Shown here one piece after another: positions 8,680 through 15,890 of a DNA stretch of 64,000 nucleotides; positions within the stretch are counted from its first letter, which is position 1, and each line of letters starts with the position of its first letter. The position numbers were made by a program, and so were the translations under genes. The notes under the pieces are model-generated. The model was not told the DNA's origin. It made no database searches and worked only from the letters and a program-made list of their open reading frames with translations. The stretch lies in assembly GCF_041435195.1 (NCBI RefSeq), contig NZ_CP108106.1:4374501-4438500 (forward strand), written 5' to 3'. Origin of the DNA: Streptomyces sp. NBC_00224. GTDB lineage: Bacteria > Actinomycetota > Actinomycetes > Streptomycetales > Streptomycetaceae.

Positions 8680-8840
8680 AAGGATTGACGGGCCGCCCCG
8701 AGGGGAGATCTTCTGCGGGAGGCGGGCGGCCACGGTGGGACCGACCGGCCGGCCCGAGGGAGCTGACCCCGAGAGCTCGGGGCTCCGGGTCAGCACTGGG
8801 GAGGGCAGGCCCCGGCGCCGCAGGGCGCCGGGGCCCTCTG
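8680..8840. other. Structured intergenic segment with strong hairpins
   Basis: The 575-base gap between the hydrolase start and the dmdR1 stop has no convincing gene. It holds a TTGACG -35-like element (8685-8690), a nested inverted repeat (GCTGACCC 8762-8769 with GGGTCAGC 8787-8794, enclosing CCCCGA/TCGGGG) and a second perfect hairpin, GCCCCGGCGCC with GGCGCCGGGGC, at about 8811-8836. This could be a small RNA with a terminator or simply structured spacer. Confidence 0.3.
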
Positions 8841-9084
8841 CGACTCGACGGGACCCACAGGGCCCGCCAGGAGCGGGAGACAGTGGCATCGGGACTCTCC
8901 GCACGATCCCCTCCCCTCCCGGCCGTACGCTCCTCGGTCGTACGCCCTTCCGCTCCTTCAGGTCATATGCCTCACCCGACAGCGTGGCACGCGAACCGCC
9001 CGTCCGCTGCCGATCCGACCGGAAACAACGGGCGGGCACGGCGGTCGGCCCACCCTCTCAACTCCCGTACGCCCCAAAGGAAAC

Positions 9085-9121
9085 GGGGGCGGCGCCGCGC
9101 ACCCGCGCGACACCGCCCCCG
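9085..9121 (-). terminator. Terminator hairpin after dmdR1
   Basis: GGGGGCGG and CCGCCCCC arms enclose a GCGC-rich loop 15-50 bases downstream of the dmdR1 stop codon. There is no long U-tract, as is usual in Streptomyces. Confidence 0.5.
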
Positions 9122-9135
9122 CCACCTGCGCTTCC

Positions 9136-9828
9136 CTACCGCTTGGCCACGAAGACGTGGGACGCCACGTCCGCGCCGAGCTCGGCGGCCTCGCCGCTGC
9201 TGCCGACCAGGACGCCGCCCGGCGACCGCGTCACGCTGACGACCGCACCGGGCTGCACGCCCGCGCGACGCAGCGTGTACATCAGCTGGGCGTCCGTCTG
9301 GATCGGCTCGCCGATGCGGCGCACGACGACCGTCATGCCGTCCTCCGTCGCCTCCAGCTCGTTGAGGCTGATGATGCCGTCCTCCAGGAAGGCGTCGGCC
9401 TCGGCCTTCTCGCCCAGCTCCTCCAGGCCCGGGATCGGGTTCCCGTACGGAGACTCGGTCGGGTGGCGCAGCAGCTCAAGCACCCGCCGCTCCACCGCCT
9501 CGCTCATCACGTGCTCCCAGCGGCAGGCCTCGGCGTGCACCTGCTCCCACTCCAGGCCGATCACGTCGACGAGCAGACACTCGGCGAGCCGGTGCTTGCG
9601 CATGACGCGCGTCGCCAGGCGGCGCCCCTCCTCGGTGAGCTCCAGATGCCGGTCGCCCGCGACCTGGACCAGGCCGTCGCGCTCCATGCGCGCGACCGTC
9701 TGGCTCACGGTCGGCCCGCTCTGGTCGAGTCGCTCCGCGATCCGGGCGCGCATGGGGACCACACCCTCTTCCTCAAGTTCGAGGATGGTGCGGAGATACA
9801 TCTCCGTCGTGTCGATCAGTCCGGACAT
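9136..9828 (-). CDS. dmdR1: Iron-dependent repressor DmdR1 (DtxR/IdeR family)
   Basis: 230 residues, the normal DtxR family length. The N-terminal winged helix is ARIAERLDQSGPTVSQTVARMERDGLV. The dimerisation and metal-binding domain has RKHRLAECLLVDVIGLEWEQVHAEACRWEH and HPTESPYGNPIPG (His, Cys and Glu ligands), and the C-terminal SH3-like domain ends ASHVFVAKR. Fe2+-loaded repressor shuts off siderophore and iron-uptake genes. The start ATG 9828 gives MSGLIDTTEMYL. It is divergent from the SIS gene, with a dre-like site between them, and a long antiparallel ORF covers it completely. Confidence 0.96.
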   Translation of the reverse strand: MSGLIDTTEMYLRTILELEEEGVVPMRARIAERLDQSGPTVSQTVARMERDGLVQVAGDRHLELTEEGRRLATRVMRKHRLAECLLVDVIGLEWEQVHAEACRWEHVMSEAVERRVLELLRHPTESPYGNPIPGLEELGEKAEADAFLEDGIISLNELEATEDGMTVVVRRIGEPIQTDAQLMYTLRRAGVQPGAVVSVTRSPGGVLVGSSGEAAELGADVASHVFVAKR

Positions 9829-9849
9829 ACGTGCCCCTCGATGCTGTGA
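9157..9849 (+). CDS. adm: Antiparallel ORF over dmdR1 (Adm-like)
   Basis: A 230-codon ORF lies on the opposite strand and covers nearly all of dmdR1. On sequence alone it would be dismissed as a GC-bias shadow: it has an Arg/Leu/His-rich composition and no motif. I list it because an antisense protein gene, adm, overlapping dmdR1 was reported in S. coelicolor with effects on siderophore and antibiotic production. Whether it is translated here cannot be judged from sequence. Confidence 0.3.
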   Translation: MGRHVRAELGGLAAAADQDAARRPRHADDRTGLHARATQRVHQLGVRLDRLADAAHDDRHAVLRRLQLVEADDAVLQEGVGLGLLAQLLQARDRVPVRRLGRVAQQLKHPPLHRLAHHVLPAAGLGVHLLPLQADHVDEQTLGEPVLAHDARRQAAPLLGELQMPVARDLDQAVALHARDRLAHGRPALVESLRDPGAHGDHTLFLKFEDGAEIHLRRVDQSGHTCPSML

Positions 9850-9906
9850 ATGTTGAAAGCACTCGTGCGCTGGCCCTGGCTCAATTCTGACGCATACCAC
9901 TGACAA

Positions 9907-9928
9907 CCGTGCCCCGGCCGGGGCACGG
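9907..9928. repeat. Perfect 22-bp palindrome
   Basis: CCGTGCCCCGG followed directly by CCGGGGCACGG, with no central spacer. It lies about 80 bases upstream of dmdR1 and about 140 bases upstream of the SIS gene. It could be an operator or a cruciform/hairpin in a leader. No known consensus was recognised. Confidence 0.6.
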
Positions 9929-9979
9929 GCCCAGAACGGGCGCTCGGGAAGACTGGAGGAGGACTGGGGGTAGGGCGTA

Positions 9980-10009
9980 TTGACAGGGCAATGGTCCAGA
10001 CCGCAACGT
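9980..10009 (+). promoter_or_regulatory. Promoter with DasR-like dre site upstream of the SIS gene
   Basis: TTGACA (9980-9985) is a perfect -35. A weak CAACGT lies 18 bases further on. The spacer contains TGGTCCAGACC (9992-10002), which differs by one base from the centre of the dre consensus TGGTCTAGACCA. A repressor bound there would block polymerase. The site is also upstream of dmdR1 in the other direction; DasR has been reported to link GlcNAc to siderophore control through dmdR1 in S. coelicolor. Confidence 0.55.
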
Positions 10010-10065
10010 GTGCGGCGGCACGGACATTCCCTCCCCCGAGCATTCCCCCGGAAAGGGCCCAGGCG

Positions 10066-10821
10066 ATGAGCGAGAGCAAACTGGCCGGTCAGTTCTTCGA
10101 CGCCGCCATCGGGCTGCTCCAGCGGGTACGGGACGAGGAGGCCGGGAACGTCGCCGCCGCCGGGACCGCGATCGCGGACACCGTCGCGGCGGGCGGCCGC
10201 CTCTTCGCCTTCGGCGCCGGGCACTCCTCGCTGGCCGCGCAGGACGTCGTCTACCGGGCGGGCGGACTCGCCCTGATGAACCTCCTCGCCGTGCCCGGCA
10301 CGGTCGGGGTCGACGTGACGCCCGCGACGCTGGGCTCGGCGCTTGAGCGCGTGGACGGCCTGGCGGGCGCTGTCCTGGACTCCAGCCCCGCCAAGCCCGG
10401 CGACGCCCTCGTGATCATCTCCCTCTCCGGCCGCAACTCGCTGCCGGTCGAGATGGCGATGAACGCGCACGCGCTGGGCCTCAAGGTCATCGGCGTCACC
10501 TCGCTCGCGTACACCGAGGGCACGAAGTCGCGACACGTCTCCGGCACGTTCCTGCGCGACCACTGCGACATCGTCCTCGACAGCAAGATCGCGATCGGTG
10601 ACGCGGAACTCACCCACGAGGCGATCCCGGCCCCCTTCGCCCCCGCGTCGACGGTCGTCACCAGCGCCCTCATGCAGGCGATGATGGCCGCGGCGGCGGA
10701 GTCCTTGGCGGAACGAGGCATCGAGCCGCCGCTGCTGCGCTCCGGGAACGTGGACGGGGGCCATGAGTGGAACGGGCGGGTGCTGACGGAGTACGGGGAT
10801 CGGATCTTCTTCCGGCACTGA
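10066..10821 (+). CDS. SIS-domain sugar-phosphate-binding protein (UPF0309-like)
   Basis: 251 residues with a single sugar isomerase (SIS) fold: the glycine loop RLFAFGAGHSSLAAQD, the phosphosugar-binding Ser run ISLSGRNSLPVEMAMNA and a conserved C-terminal NVDGGHEWNGRVL. Proteins of this type bind or isomerise phosphosugars such as GlcNAc/GlcN phosphates, but no exact reaction is established. The start is ATG 10066 with GGAAAGGG upstream; an in-frame ATG at 9991 would fall inside the promoter/dre region. The dre-like site fits an amino-sugar role. Confidence 0.85.
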   Translation: MSESKLAGQFFDAAIGLLQRVRDEEAGNVAAAGTAIADTVAAGGRLFAFGAGHSSLAAQDVVYRAGGLALMNLLAVPGTVGVDVTPATLGSALERVDGLAGAVLDSSPAKPGDALVIISLSGRNSLPVEMAMNAHALGLKVIGVTSLAYTEGTKSRHVSGTFLRDHCDIVLDSKIAIGDAELTHEAIPAPFAPASTVVTSALMQAMMAAAAESLAERGIEPPLLRSGNVDGGHEWNGRVLTEYGDRIFFRH

Positions 10822-10849
10822 GCCCTCCGGGGGGGGCGAGGTTTGCCTG

Positions 10850-10981
10850 CGGACCGTGGTCGGCTGGTCGCGCAGTTCCCCGCGCCCCTTGAGTGCCGCT
10901 CCGCGGCATCCCCTGGGCGGCCCGGAGGGGCGCTTTTAGGGGCGCGGGGAACTGCGCGACCAGCCCCCACCGGCCCGCAGA
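10850..10981. repeat. Dispersed palindromic repeat, copy 3
   Basis: Left arm 10863-10890 (GCTGGTCGCGCAGTTCCCCG...) and right arm 10938-10965 (AGGGGCGCGGGGAACTGCGC...). It lies between the convergent 3' ends of the SIS gene and the PAS gene, where it could serve as a bidirectional terminator. Confidence 0.85.
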
Positions 10982-11044
10982 CGAACAGGGACCGGGGGCG
11001 GAGCCCCGGTAAGCCCACCCGCCCAAGGGGTCCGGGGGTGGGGG

Positions 11045-12424
11045 CTAACCCAAGGTCGCCGCCAGGTCCAGCGCCGCTCCCACCCGTACCGCCACGCTCT
11101 CCGCGAACGTCGCGTCGGGGCGTTCGAAGGCCGGGCGGCCGGGGCCGCGCAGGAACGTGAGGACCCCCAGAGTCCGGCCTCGGCTGCGCAGCACCGTGCA
11201 CAGCGCGTGCCGCGCGTCCGCCGGCCACTGCCGCTCCTCGGCCCAGCTCTCGGCGCCCGCACCCCCACTGGCCCGTACCGACCCGATCCGGTCGACGGCC
11301 TGAAGGGCGGGGTGGCCCGGCGCGTAACGCACCGGGATGCCGCCGCCCGACACTGGCGCGACCGGGCCCGGCGCGCTCGCCGGCGACGCCGCCGTACGCA
11401 CCAGACGCTCGCCCACCGCCACGTCGACCAGCGCGTGCTCCGCGAACCCGGCGAGCGCGAAGTCCAGGTACGCCATCGCCGCCTCCGACGGGTCCTCGCA
11501 CTCCGCGGCCGTACGCGCGGCCCGGTACAGCTGGTTCGAGCGGAACCGCAGCCGGTCCGCCTCCTGCTCGGCCAGCTTCGCGGCGGTCACGTCCTGGAAG
11601 AGCCAGGCGACCCCCAGCGGCACCGGCTCCTCCGCCAGCGGCGAGGCCAGCCGCAGGAAGCCGCTGCGCCAGCAGCGCCGCCGCTCGCCCTCGGCGGTGC
11701 GCAGCGTCACCCACAGCTCGGCGGGCGAGTCGGGCGCGCCCTCCGCGAGCACATGGTGGAGCGCGCCCTCCAGCTCCTCCACGCCCTGCACGATCAGCTC
11801 GCCGAGCGGCCGCCCCAGCAGCGTGGCCCGCCCGGTCCCGAGCGCGCGGGCCGCGTACGCGTTGACGACGGTGGGCCGCAGGTCCACGTCCACAAGGACG
11901 ACGCCCCACGACCCGTCCTCGAACAGCGCCTCGCTCAGCGCGATCGACCGTTCCAGGTCGATCTGCGCGTGCACCTCGCTGAACGCGCAGTACACGCCCG
12001 CCGGTTTGCCGTCCGCGCCCCACACCCCGGCCGACTGCGTCCGTACGAGAACGCGCCCGCCGTCCTTCTTCAGCAGCGCGAACTCGTGTACTTGGCGGCC
12101 CGGCGCGTCCATCGCGGCCATCAGCCGGCCCTCCACCTCGCCCGCGTCGGCGGCCCGTACCGCCCACCCGGCGAAGCCCTGGCGGCCGACGGCCTCCTCG
12201 GCGCTCCAGCCGAGAATCCGCTCGGCCTCGCGGTTCCAGTGCGTGACCGCGCCGCCCACGTCGAACGCGCACAGCGCGGCGTCCATGCCGTCGAGCAGCG
12301 CGGCGAGCAGATCGCCGCCGTGCTCGGGTTCGGGCACCGGCGGACCGCCGGGGTCGTCGTCGTGCCCGCGGTCCGGCTCGTCGGGACCGAGGGCGTTGGT
12401 GGTCTCACTCCGGGAAGCACTCAT
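11045..12424 (-). CDS. PAS/GAF sensory protein
   Basis: 459 residues. After an acidic, disordered N-terminus, a first PAS domain begins near residue 38 (LLDGMDAALCAFDVGGAVTH, then NREAERILGWSAEEAVGR). A second PAS follows at about 160-280 (VVLVDVDLRPTVVNAYAARA). The C-terminal 160 residues look like a GAF-type domain. I see no histidine kinase, GGDEF or PP2C catalytic motif, so it may act through a partner. The start at 12424 (MSASRSETT) has an AGGGGGTG SD. Confidence 0.82.
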   Translation of the reverse strand: MSASRSETTNALGPDEPDRGHDDDPGGPPVPEPEHGGDLLAALLDGMDAALCAFDVGGAVTHWNREAERILGWSAEEAVGRQGFAGWAVRAADAGEVEGRLMAAMDAPGRQVHEFALLKKDGGRVLVRTQSAGVWGADGKPAGVYCAFSEVHAQIDLERSIALSEALFEDGSWGVVLVDVDLRPTVVNAYAARALGTGRATLLGRPLGELIVQGVEELEGALHHVLAEGAPDSPAELWVTLRTAEGERRRCWRSGFLRLASPLAEEPVPLGVAWLFQDVTAAKLAEQEADRLRFRSNQLYRAARTAAECEDPSEAAMAYLDFALAGFAEHALVDVAVGERLVRTAASPASAPGPVAPVSGGGIPVRYAPGHPALQAVDRIGSVRASGGAGAESWAEERQWPADARHALCTVLRSRGRTLGVLTFLRGPGRPAFERPDATFAESVAVRVGAALDLAATLG

Positions 12425-12588
12425 CCTGGCACCCCCTGCAGGACGTGTCGCCGCGTCACACCGACGCACCGACCCTCGTCGGATCATTCAACTGGAACGT
12501 GACGCATCCCACACCGACTTCCCCGAAATCCCTTCACGGGAGGGATCGTTTTGCGACGCGCGAGCGGGCGGAAACGATGCGCGCGGGC

Positions 12589-13131
12589 TCACCCGGCGAG
12601 CTCCGCGCGCCAGCGGACCTCCCCGTCCTGCCACTCGTCGGTCGGGGCGAGCCCGGCGGCGCGCGCGACGGCGGCGGACGCGGTGTGATCGGGGTGGATG
12701 TGCGCGACGACGCGCCGCACTCCGTACGCGGCGAGCCCGGCGACGAGCGCCCGCGCGGCCTCCACGGCGATCCCCCGCCCCTGCCAGGGTGTCCCCACGA
12801 CCCAGGCGATCTCCGCCGTACCACCCTCCACAGTGGCCTGGACCGTACCCACCAAGTGGTGCTCTTCGCGCAGCCGGATGACCCAGTTGAGCCAGTGGAC
12901 GGCGGGGTCGGGCGACCCGGCCGTCATCCGCGCGTACCGCGCACGCAGTTGTTCCACGTCGTCCGGTACGCCCCCGATGAACCGGTGCAGCGCGGGATCC
13001 CCGAGCACCTCCGCCATCTCCTCGGCGTGCTCCACCCGCAGGGGCTCAAGGTCGACCCGCGCGCCCGACAGCGCCCACGCGCGCGAAAAGGCCTTTCCCG
13101 CCCCACCCTCGTCGAACATAGTGACGCTCAT
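12589..13131 (-). CDS. GNAT-family N-acetyltransferase (RimJ/RimL-like)
   Basis: 180 residues. The GNAT core is visible: N-terminal LEPLRVEHAEEMAEVLGD, then the beta-strand pair HHLVGTVQATVEGGTAEIAW and the acetyl-CoA P-loop VVGTPWQGRGIAVEAARALV (Q/R-x-x-G-x-G/A). It transfers an acetyl group to an amine, perhaps a protein N-terminus or small molecule; the substrate is unknown. The ATG at 13131 overlaps the start codon of the divergent VOC gene (bases CATG at 13129-13132); a second in-frame ATG lies at 13119. Confidence 0.87.
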   Translation of the reverse strand: MSVTMFDEGGAGKAFSRAWALSGARVDLEPLRVEHAEEMAEVLGDPALHRFIGGVPDDVEQLRARYARMTAGSPDPAVHWLNWVIRLREEHHLVGTVQATVEGGTAEIAWVVGTPWQGRGIAVEAARALVAGLAAYGVRRVVAHIHPDHTASAAVARAAGLAPTDEWQDGEVRWRAELAG

Positions 13132-13513
13132 GACCTCACTTGTACGTCATGTGACGTTCGACTGCACCGATGCCTACAGCCTGGCCACCTTCTGGGCGGC
13201 GGCCCTCGACGGGAAGGTCTCCGACGAGGACTTCCCCGGCGACCCGGAGGCCCTGGTGACCAGCGAGGGCGCCACCCTCCTCTTCGTGACGGTCCCCGAC
13301 GCCAAGTCCGTCAAGAACCGCGTCCACCTCGACCTCCAGCCCCAGGACCGCACCCGCGACGAGGAGGTCGACCGCCTCCTGGCCCTCGGCGCCACCCTGG
13401 TCGGCGACCACCGCCTCCCCGACGGCAGGGGCTGGGTCACCCTCGCGGACGTGGAGGGCAACGAGTTCTGCGTGGAGCGGAGCGCGGGGGAGCGGGCGGC
13501 GACCGCCCAGTAG
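13130..13513 (+). CDS. VOC-family (glyoxalase-like) protein
   Basis: 127 residues. A single vicinal-oxygen-chelate unit pair: VRHVTFDCTDAYSLATFWAA, then RVHLDLQPQD and a C-terminal DVEGNEFCVER, the pattern of the Glyoxalase_6/PhnB-like branch common in Streptomyces. The His and Glu positions that usually hold metal are present. The substrate is unknown. The start ATG 13130 overlaps the GNAT start head-to-head, so at least one of the two transcripts must be leaderless or extend into the other gene. Confidence 0.85.
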   Translation: MTSLVRHVTFDCTDAYSLATFWAAALDGKVSDEDFPGDPEALVTSEGATLLFVTVPDAKSVKNRVHLDLQPQDRTRDEEVDRLLALGATLVGDHRLPDGRGWVTLADVEGNEFCVERSAGERAATAQ

Positions 13514-13542
13514 GCCCTGGGGACCCGACTCCATTAATTCGG

Positions 13543-13571
13543 TTGTCGGGCTCCGCGCGGCTTCCTAATGT
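13543..13571 (+). promoter_or_regulatory. Sigma-70-like promoter of the small RNA/leader ORF
   Basis: TTGTCG (13543-13548), a 17-base spacer and TAATGT (13566-13571): a near-consensus vegetative (HrdB-type) promoter. The predicted start of transcription is about 13578. It reads toward the 12-codon ORF and the hairpins. Confidence 0.6.
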
Positions 13572-13577
13572 GTCGTT

Positions 13578-13776
13578 CACACGAGAGAAAAGGAGGTGAT
13601 CCGGAAGTGATTTCCAACCGGACGCGTGAGGTGACTGCGGGCTAGCGCCTGCCAGTCGCACTCTTTGTGCAGTGCCGGCTCGTCGCCGGCCGAATTCCCA
13701 GCAGTCACCGACCCGCGGGCTCGCCGGTACGTCCGGCCGGCTTCTCTTCGGAGGAACCCGAGCCCGCGGGTTTCTG
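13578..13776 (+). ncRNA. Putative structured small RNA with internal leader ORF
   Basis: About 200 bases downstream of a good promoter, with several inverted repeats: P1 GGTGACTGC (13630-13638) with GCAGTCACC (13701-13709); P2 GCAC-N5-GTGC (13658-13670); P3 GCCGGC-N5-GCCGGC (13674-13690); P4, a perfect 13-bp stem 13711-13723 with 13759-13771, enclosing a C(TTCG)G tetraloop hairpin at 13742-13755. P4 is followed by TTTCT and may terminate. P1 overlaps the end of the 12-codon ORF, so translation would open it. No downstream gene on this strand follows; pdxH converges from the right. It could be a free-standing regulatory RNA or an orphaned attenuator. Confidence 0.5.
13607..13645 (+). CDS. 12-codon leader ORF with extended Shine-Dalgarno
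   Basis: GTG start, reading MISNRTREVTAG then TAG. It is preceded by AAGGAGGTGATCC (13590-13602), a 13-base perfect complement of the 16S rRNA 3' tail, and by a further AGAA match beyond one extra A. GGAGG ends 10 bases before the start. The codons GAG GTG ACT GCG form one arm of stem P1. The strength of the SD argues that ribosome loading here matters, as in translation-attenuation leaders. No homology is claimed. Confidence 0.5.
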   Translation: MISNRTREVTAG

Positions 13777-13815
13777 CATGCCCGGGGCCAAGGACCGAGA
13801 ACCAAGGACCGAGAA

Positions 13816-14466
13816 CTACGGGGCCAGGCGTTCCACCTGCCAGGTGTCGGGGGACGCCGGTACATAGCGCAGGCGGTCGTGGAGGCGGTTCTCGTGGCCC
13901 TGCCAGAACTCCATCGTCTCCGGGACGATCCGGAAGCCGCCCCACTGAGGAGGGAGCGGGACCTCGGTGCCTTCGGGGTAGCGGGTCGCCAGTTCCTCGT
14001 AGCTGGTCGTCAGCTCGGTGCGGGAGGCGATCGGCTGCGACTGGGGGCTCGCCCAGGCGCCCAGCTGGGAGCCGTGGGGGCGGGTGCGGAAGTACGCCTC
14101 GGTCTCGTCCTGGGGGATCCGCGCCGCCTTGCCCGTCACGATGACCTGGCGGGAGATCTGGTGCCAGGGGAAGAGCAGGGAGACGTGCGGGTTCGCCGCC
14201 AGTTCGTTCGCCTTGCGGGAGGCGTAGTTCGTGTAGAAGACGAAGCCCCGGTCGTCGTAGGCCTTCAGCAGGACCGTGCGCGTCGACGGGTGGCCGTCGG
14301 GGGTCGCCGTGGCGACGACCATGGCGTTCGGCTCGTGCAGGCCGCCGGTGACGGCCTCCTTGAACCAGCGCGCGAACTGGGCCATGGGGGTGGCGGCCAG
14401 GTCCGCCTCGTCCAGGAGAGTGGTGCGGTACTGGCGGCGCATGGCCGCGGGGTCGTGGTCGGTCAC
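13816..14466 (-). CDS. pdxH: Pyridoxine/pyridoxamine 5'-phosphate oxidase
   Basis: FMN-dependent oxidase that makes pyridoxal 5'-phosphate from PNP or PMP; cytosolic. 216 residues, the typical length. Visible motifs: [19 protein letters not shown] (N-terminus), [22 protein letters not shown] (substrate/FMN site), [17 protein letters not shown] and the C-terminal [15 protein letters not shown] with the conserved R-x-H-D-R. The GTG at 14466 ([13 protein letters not shown]) is chosen; the open frame to 14547 adds only Arg-rich residues. It is monocistronic and converges with the small-RNA cassette. Confidence 0.95.
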   Translation of the reverse strand: MTDHDPAAMRRQYRTTLLDEADLAATPMAQFARWFKEAVTGGLHEPNAMVVATATPDGHPSTRTVLLKAYDDRGFVFYTNYASRKANELAANPHVSLLFPWHQISRQVIVTGKAARIPQDETEAYFRTRPHGSQLGAWASPQSQPIASRTELTTSYEELATRYPEGTEVPLPPQWGGFRIVPETMEFWQGHENRLHDRLRYVPASPDTWQVERLAP

Positions 14467-14763
14467 GGCGTCATCCTGCCGTAGGCGGGCTACGGCCGTG
14501 CCGGGCCGCCGCCCCCGCATGGCACGGCGTGTCAGTTTTCCCGGCACGGAGGGTCGCCAACCCTCTGCGCGGCAAATGGGGCAGTGTGCCGGATGTCACG
14601 CTTCCCCGCACCCGTCGAACCCGCCAAACTCTCCGCTGGGCCACTGTGGCCCCCCTACGACCCGGTGGGTTGAATTTTCCACCGCACGGGGCATCACGGG
14701 GGAAGGGGCGCCCCCTGCCCGACCCATCCCGCAGCTGTCGCACGCATCACGAGGAGCCGCCTG

Positions 14764-15864
14764 ATGTCCGACTTCGTACCCGGACTTGAAGGAGTCGTCG
14801 CGTTCGAGACGGAGATCGCCGAACCCGACAAGGAAGGCGGTGCCCTTCGGTACCGAGGCGTCGACATCGAGGATCTCGTCGGCCATGTGTCGTTCGGGAA
14901 CGTGTGGGGGCTGCTGGTCGACGGCGCCTTCAATCCGGGGCTGCCGCCCGCCGAGCCGTTCCCCATTCCCGTCCACTCCGGGGACATCCGCGTCGACGTG
15001 CAGTCCGCGCTGGCGATGCTCGCGCCGGTGTGGGGGCTGAAGCCGCTGCTCGACATCGACGAGCGGACCGCCCGCGACGACCTGGCGCGCGCCGCCGTCA
15101 TGGCACTGTCGTACGTCGCCCAGTCGGCGCGCGGCCAGGGGCTGCCGATGGTGCCGCAGCGCGAGATCGACAAGGCCGAGTCGGTCGTCGAGCGGTTCAT
15201 GATCCGCTGGCGCGGCGAGCCGGACCCCAAGCACGTGAAGGCCGTCGACGCGTACTGGACGTCGGCCGCCGAGCACGGCATGAACGCCTCGACGTTCACC
15301 GCCCGCGTCATCGCCTCCACCGGCGCCGACGTCGCCGCCGCGCTCTCCGGCGCGGTGGGCGCGATGTCCGGCCCGCTGCACGGCGGCGCCCCCTCCCGGG
15401 TCCTCGGCATGATCGAGGAGATCGAGCGGACCGGCGACGCCACCGCGTACGTGAAGAAGGCCCTCGACAAGGGCGAGCGTCTGATGGGCTTCGGGCACCG
15501 CGTCTACCGCGCCGAGGACCCCCGCGCGCGCGTGCTGCGCCGCACCGCCAAGGAGCTGGGCGCGCCCCGCTTCGAGGTCGCGGAGGCGTTGGAGAAGGCC
15601 GCTCTGGAGGAGCTGCACGCCCGCCGCCCCGACCGTGTGCTCGCCACGAACGTCGAGTTCTGGGCGGCGATCATGCTGGACTTCGCGGAGGTCCCGGCGC
15701 ACATGTTCACGTCGATGTTCACGTGTGCCCGGACGGCGGGCTGGTCGGCCCACATCCTGGAGCAGAAGCGGACGGGGCGTCTGGTGCGCCCGTCGGCCCG
15801 CTACATCGGCCCGGGTTCACGCAACCCGCGCGAGGTGGAGGGGTTCGCGGACATCCGGGCCTGA
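14764..15864 (+). CDS. Citrate synthase (short actinobacterial type)
   Basis: 366 residues. Condenses acetyl-CoA or propionyl-CoA with oxaloacetate. Catalytic His206 (GPLHGGAPSR) and His245 (MGFGHRVY) are in place. The third catalytic residue, normally Asp in a NVDFYS motif, aligns with Glu298 in TNVEFWAAIM, spaced as expected (53 residues after His245). The actinobacterial short citrate synthase branch contains 2-methylcitrate synthases, so substrate preference is open. The start ATG 14764 has an AGGAG SD 8 bases upstream. A strong terminator follows. Confidence 0.92.
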   Translation: MSDFVPGLEGVVAFETEIAEPDKEGGALRYRGVDIEDLVGHVSFGNVWGLLVDGAFNPGLPPAEPFPIPVHSGDIRVDVQSALAMLAPVWGLKPLLDIDERTARDDLARAAVMALSYVAQSARGQGLPMVPQREIDKAESVVERFMIRWRGEPDPKHVKAVDAYWTSAAEHGMNASTFTARVIASTGADVAAALSGAVGAMSGPLHGGAPSRVLGMIEEIERTGDATAYVKKALDKGERLMGFGHRVYRAEDPRARVLRRTAKELGAPRFEVAEALEKAALEELHARRPDRVLATNVEFWAAIMLDFAEVPAHMFTSMFTCARTAGWSAHILEQKRTGRLVRPSARYIGPGSRNPREVEGFADIRA

Positions 15865-15890
15865 GCCCCGGTCCGGCAACTCTGTTACGT

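Noticed and set aside
8599..9039. 146-codon minus-strand ORF in the gap between the hydrolase and dmdR1
   Set aside because: Arg/Pro/Ser-rich, crosses two perfect hairpins, no SD and no recognisable motif; described as a structured gap instead.
13586..13602. Fragment of a 16S rRNA gene (anti-SD complement)
   Set aside because: Similarity ends after the 13-base SD core, the flanks do not match rRNA, and it sits at correct distance from a start codon; it is an SD, not an rRNA remnant.
13667..13867. 66-codon ORF downstream of the small-RNA hairpins, as a gene controlled by the leader
   Set aside because: It runs through the P3/P4 hairpins and into the pdxH 3' end, with shadow-like composition and no SD at proper distance.
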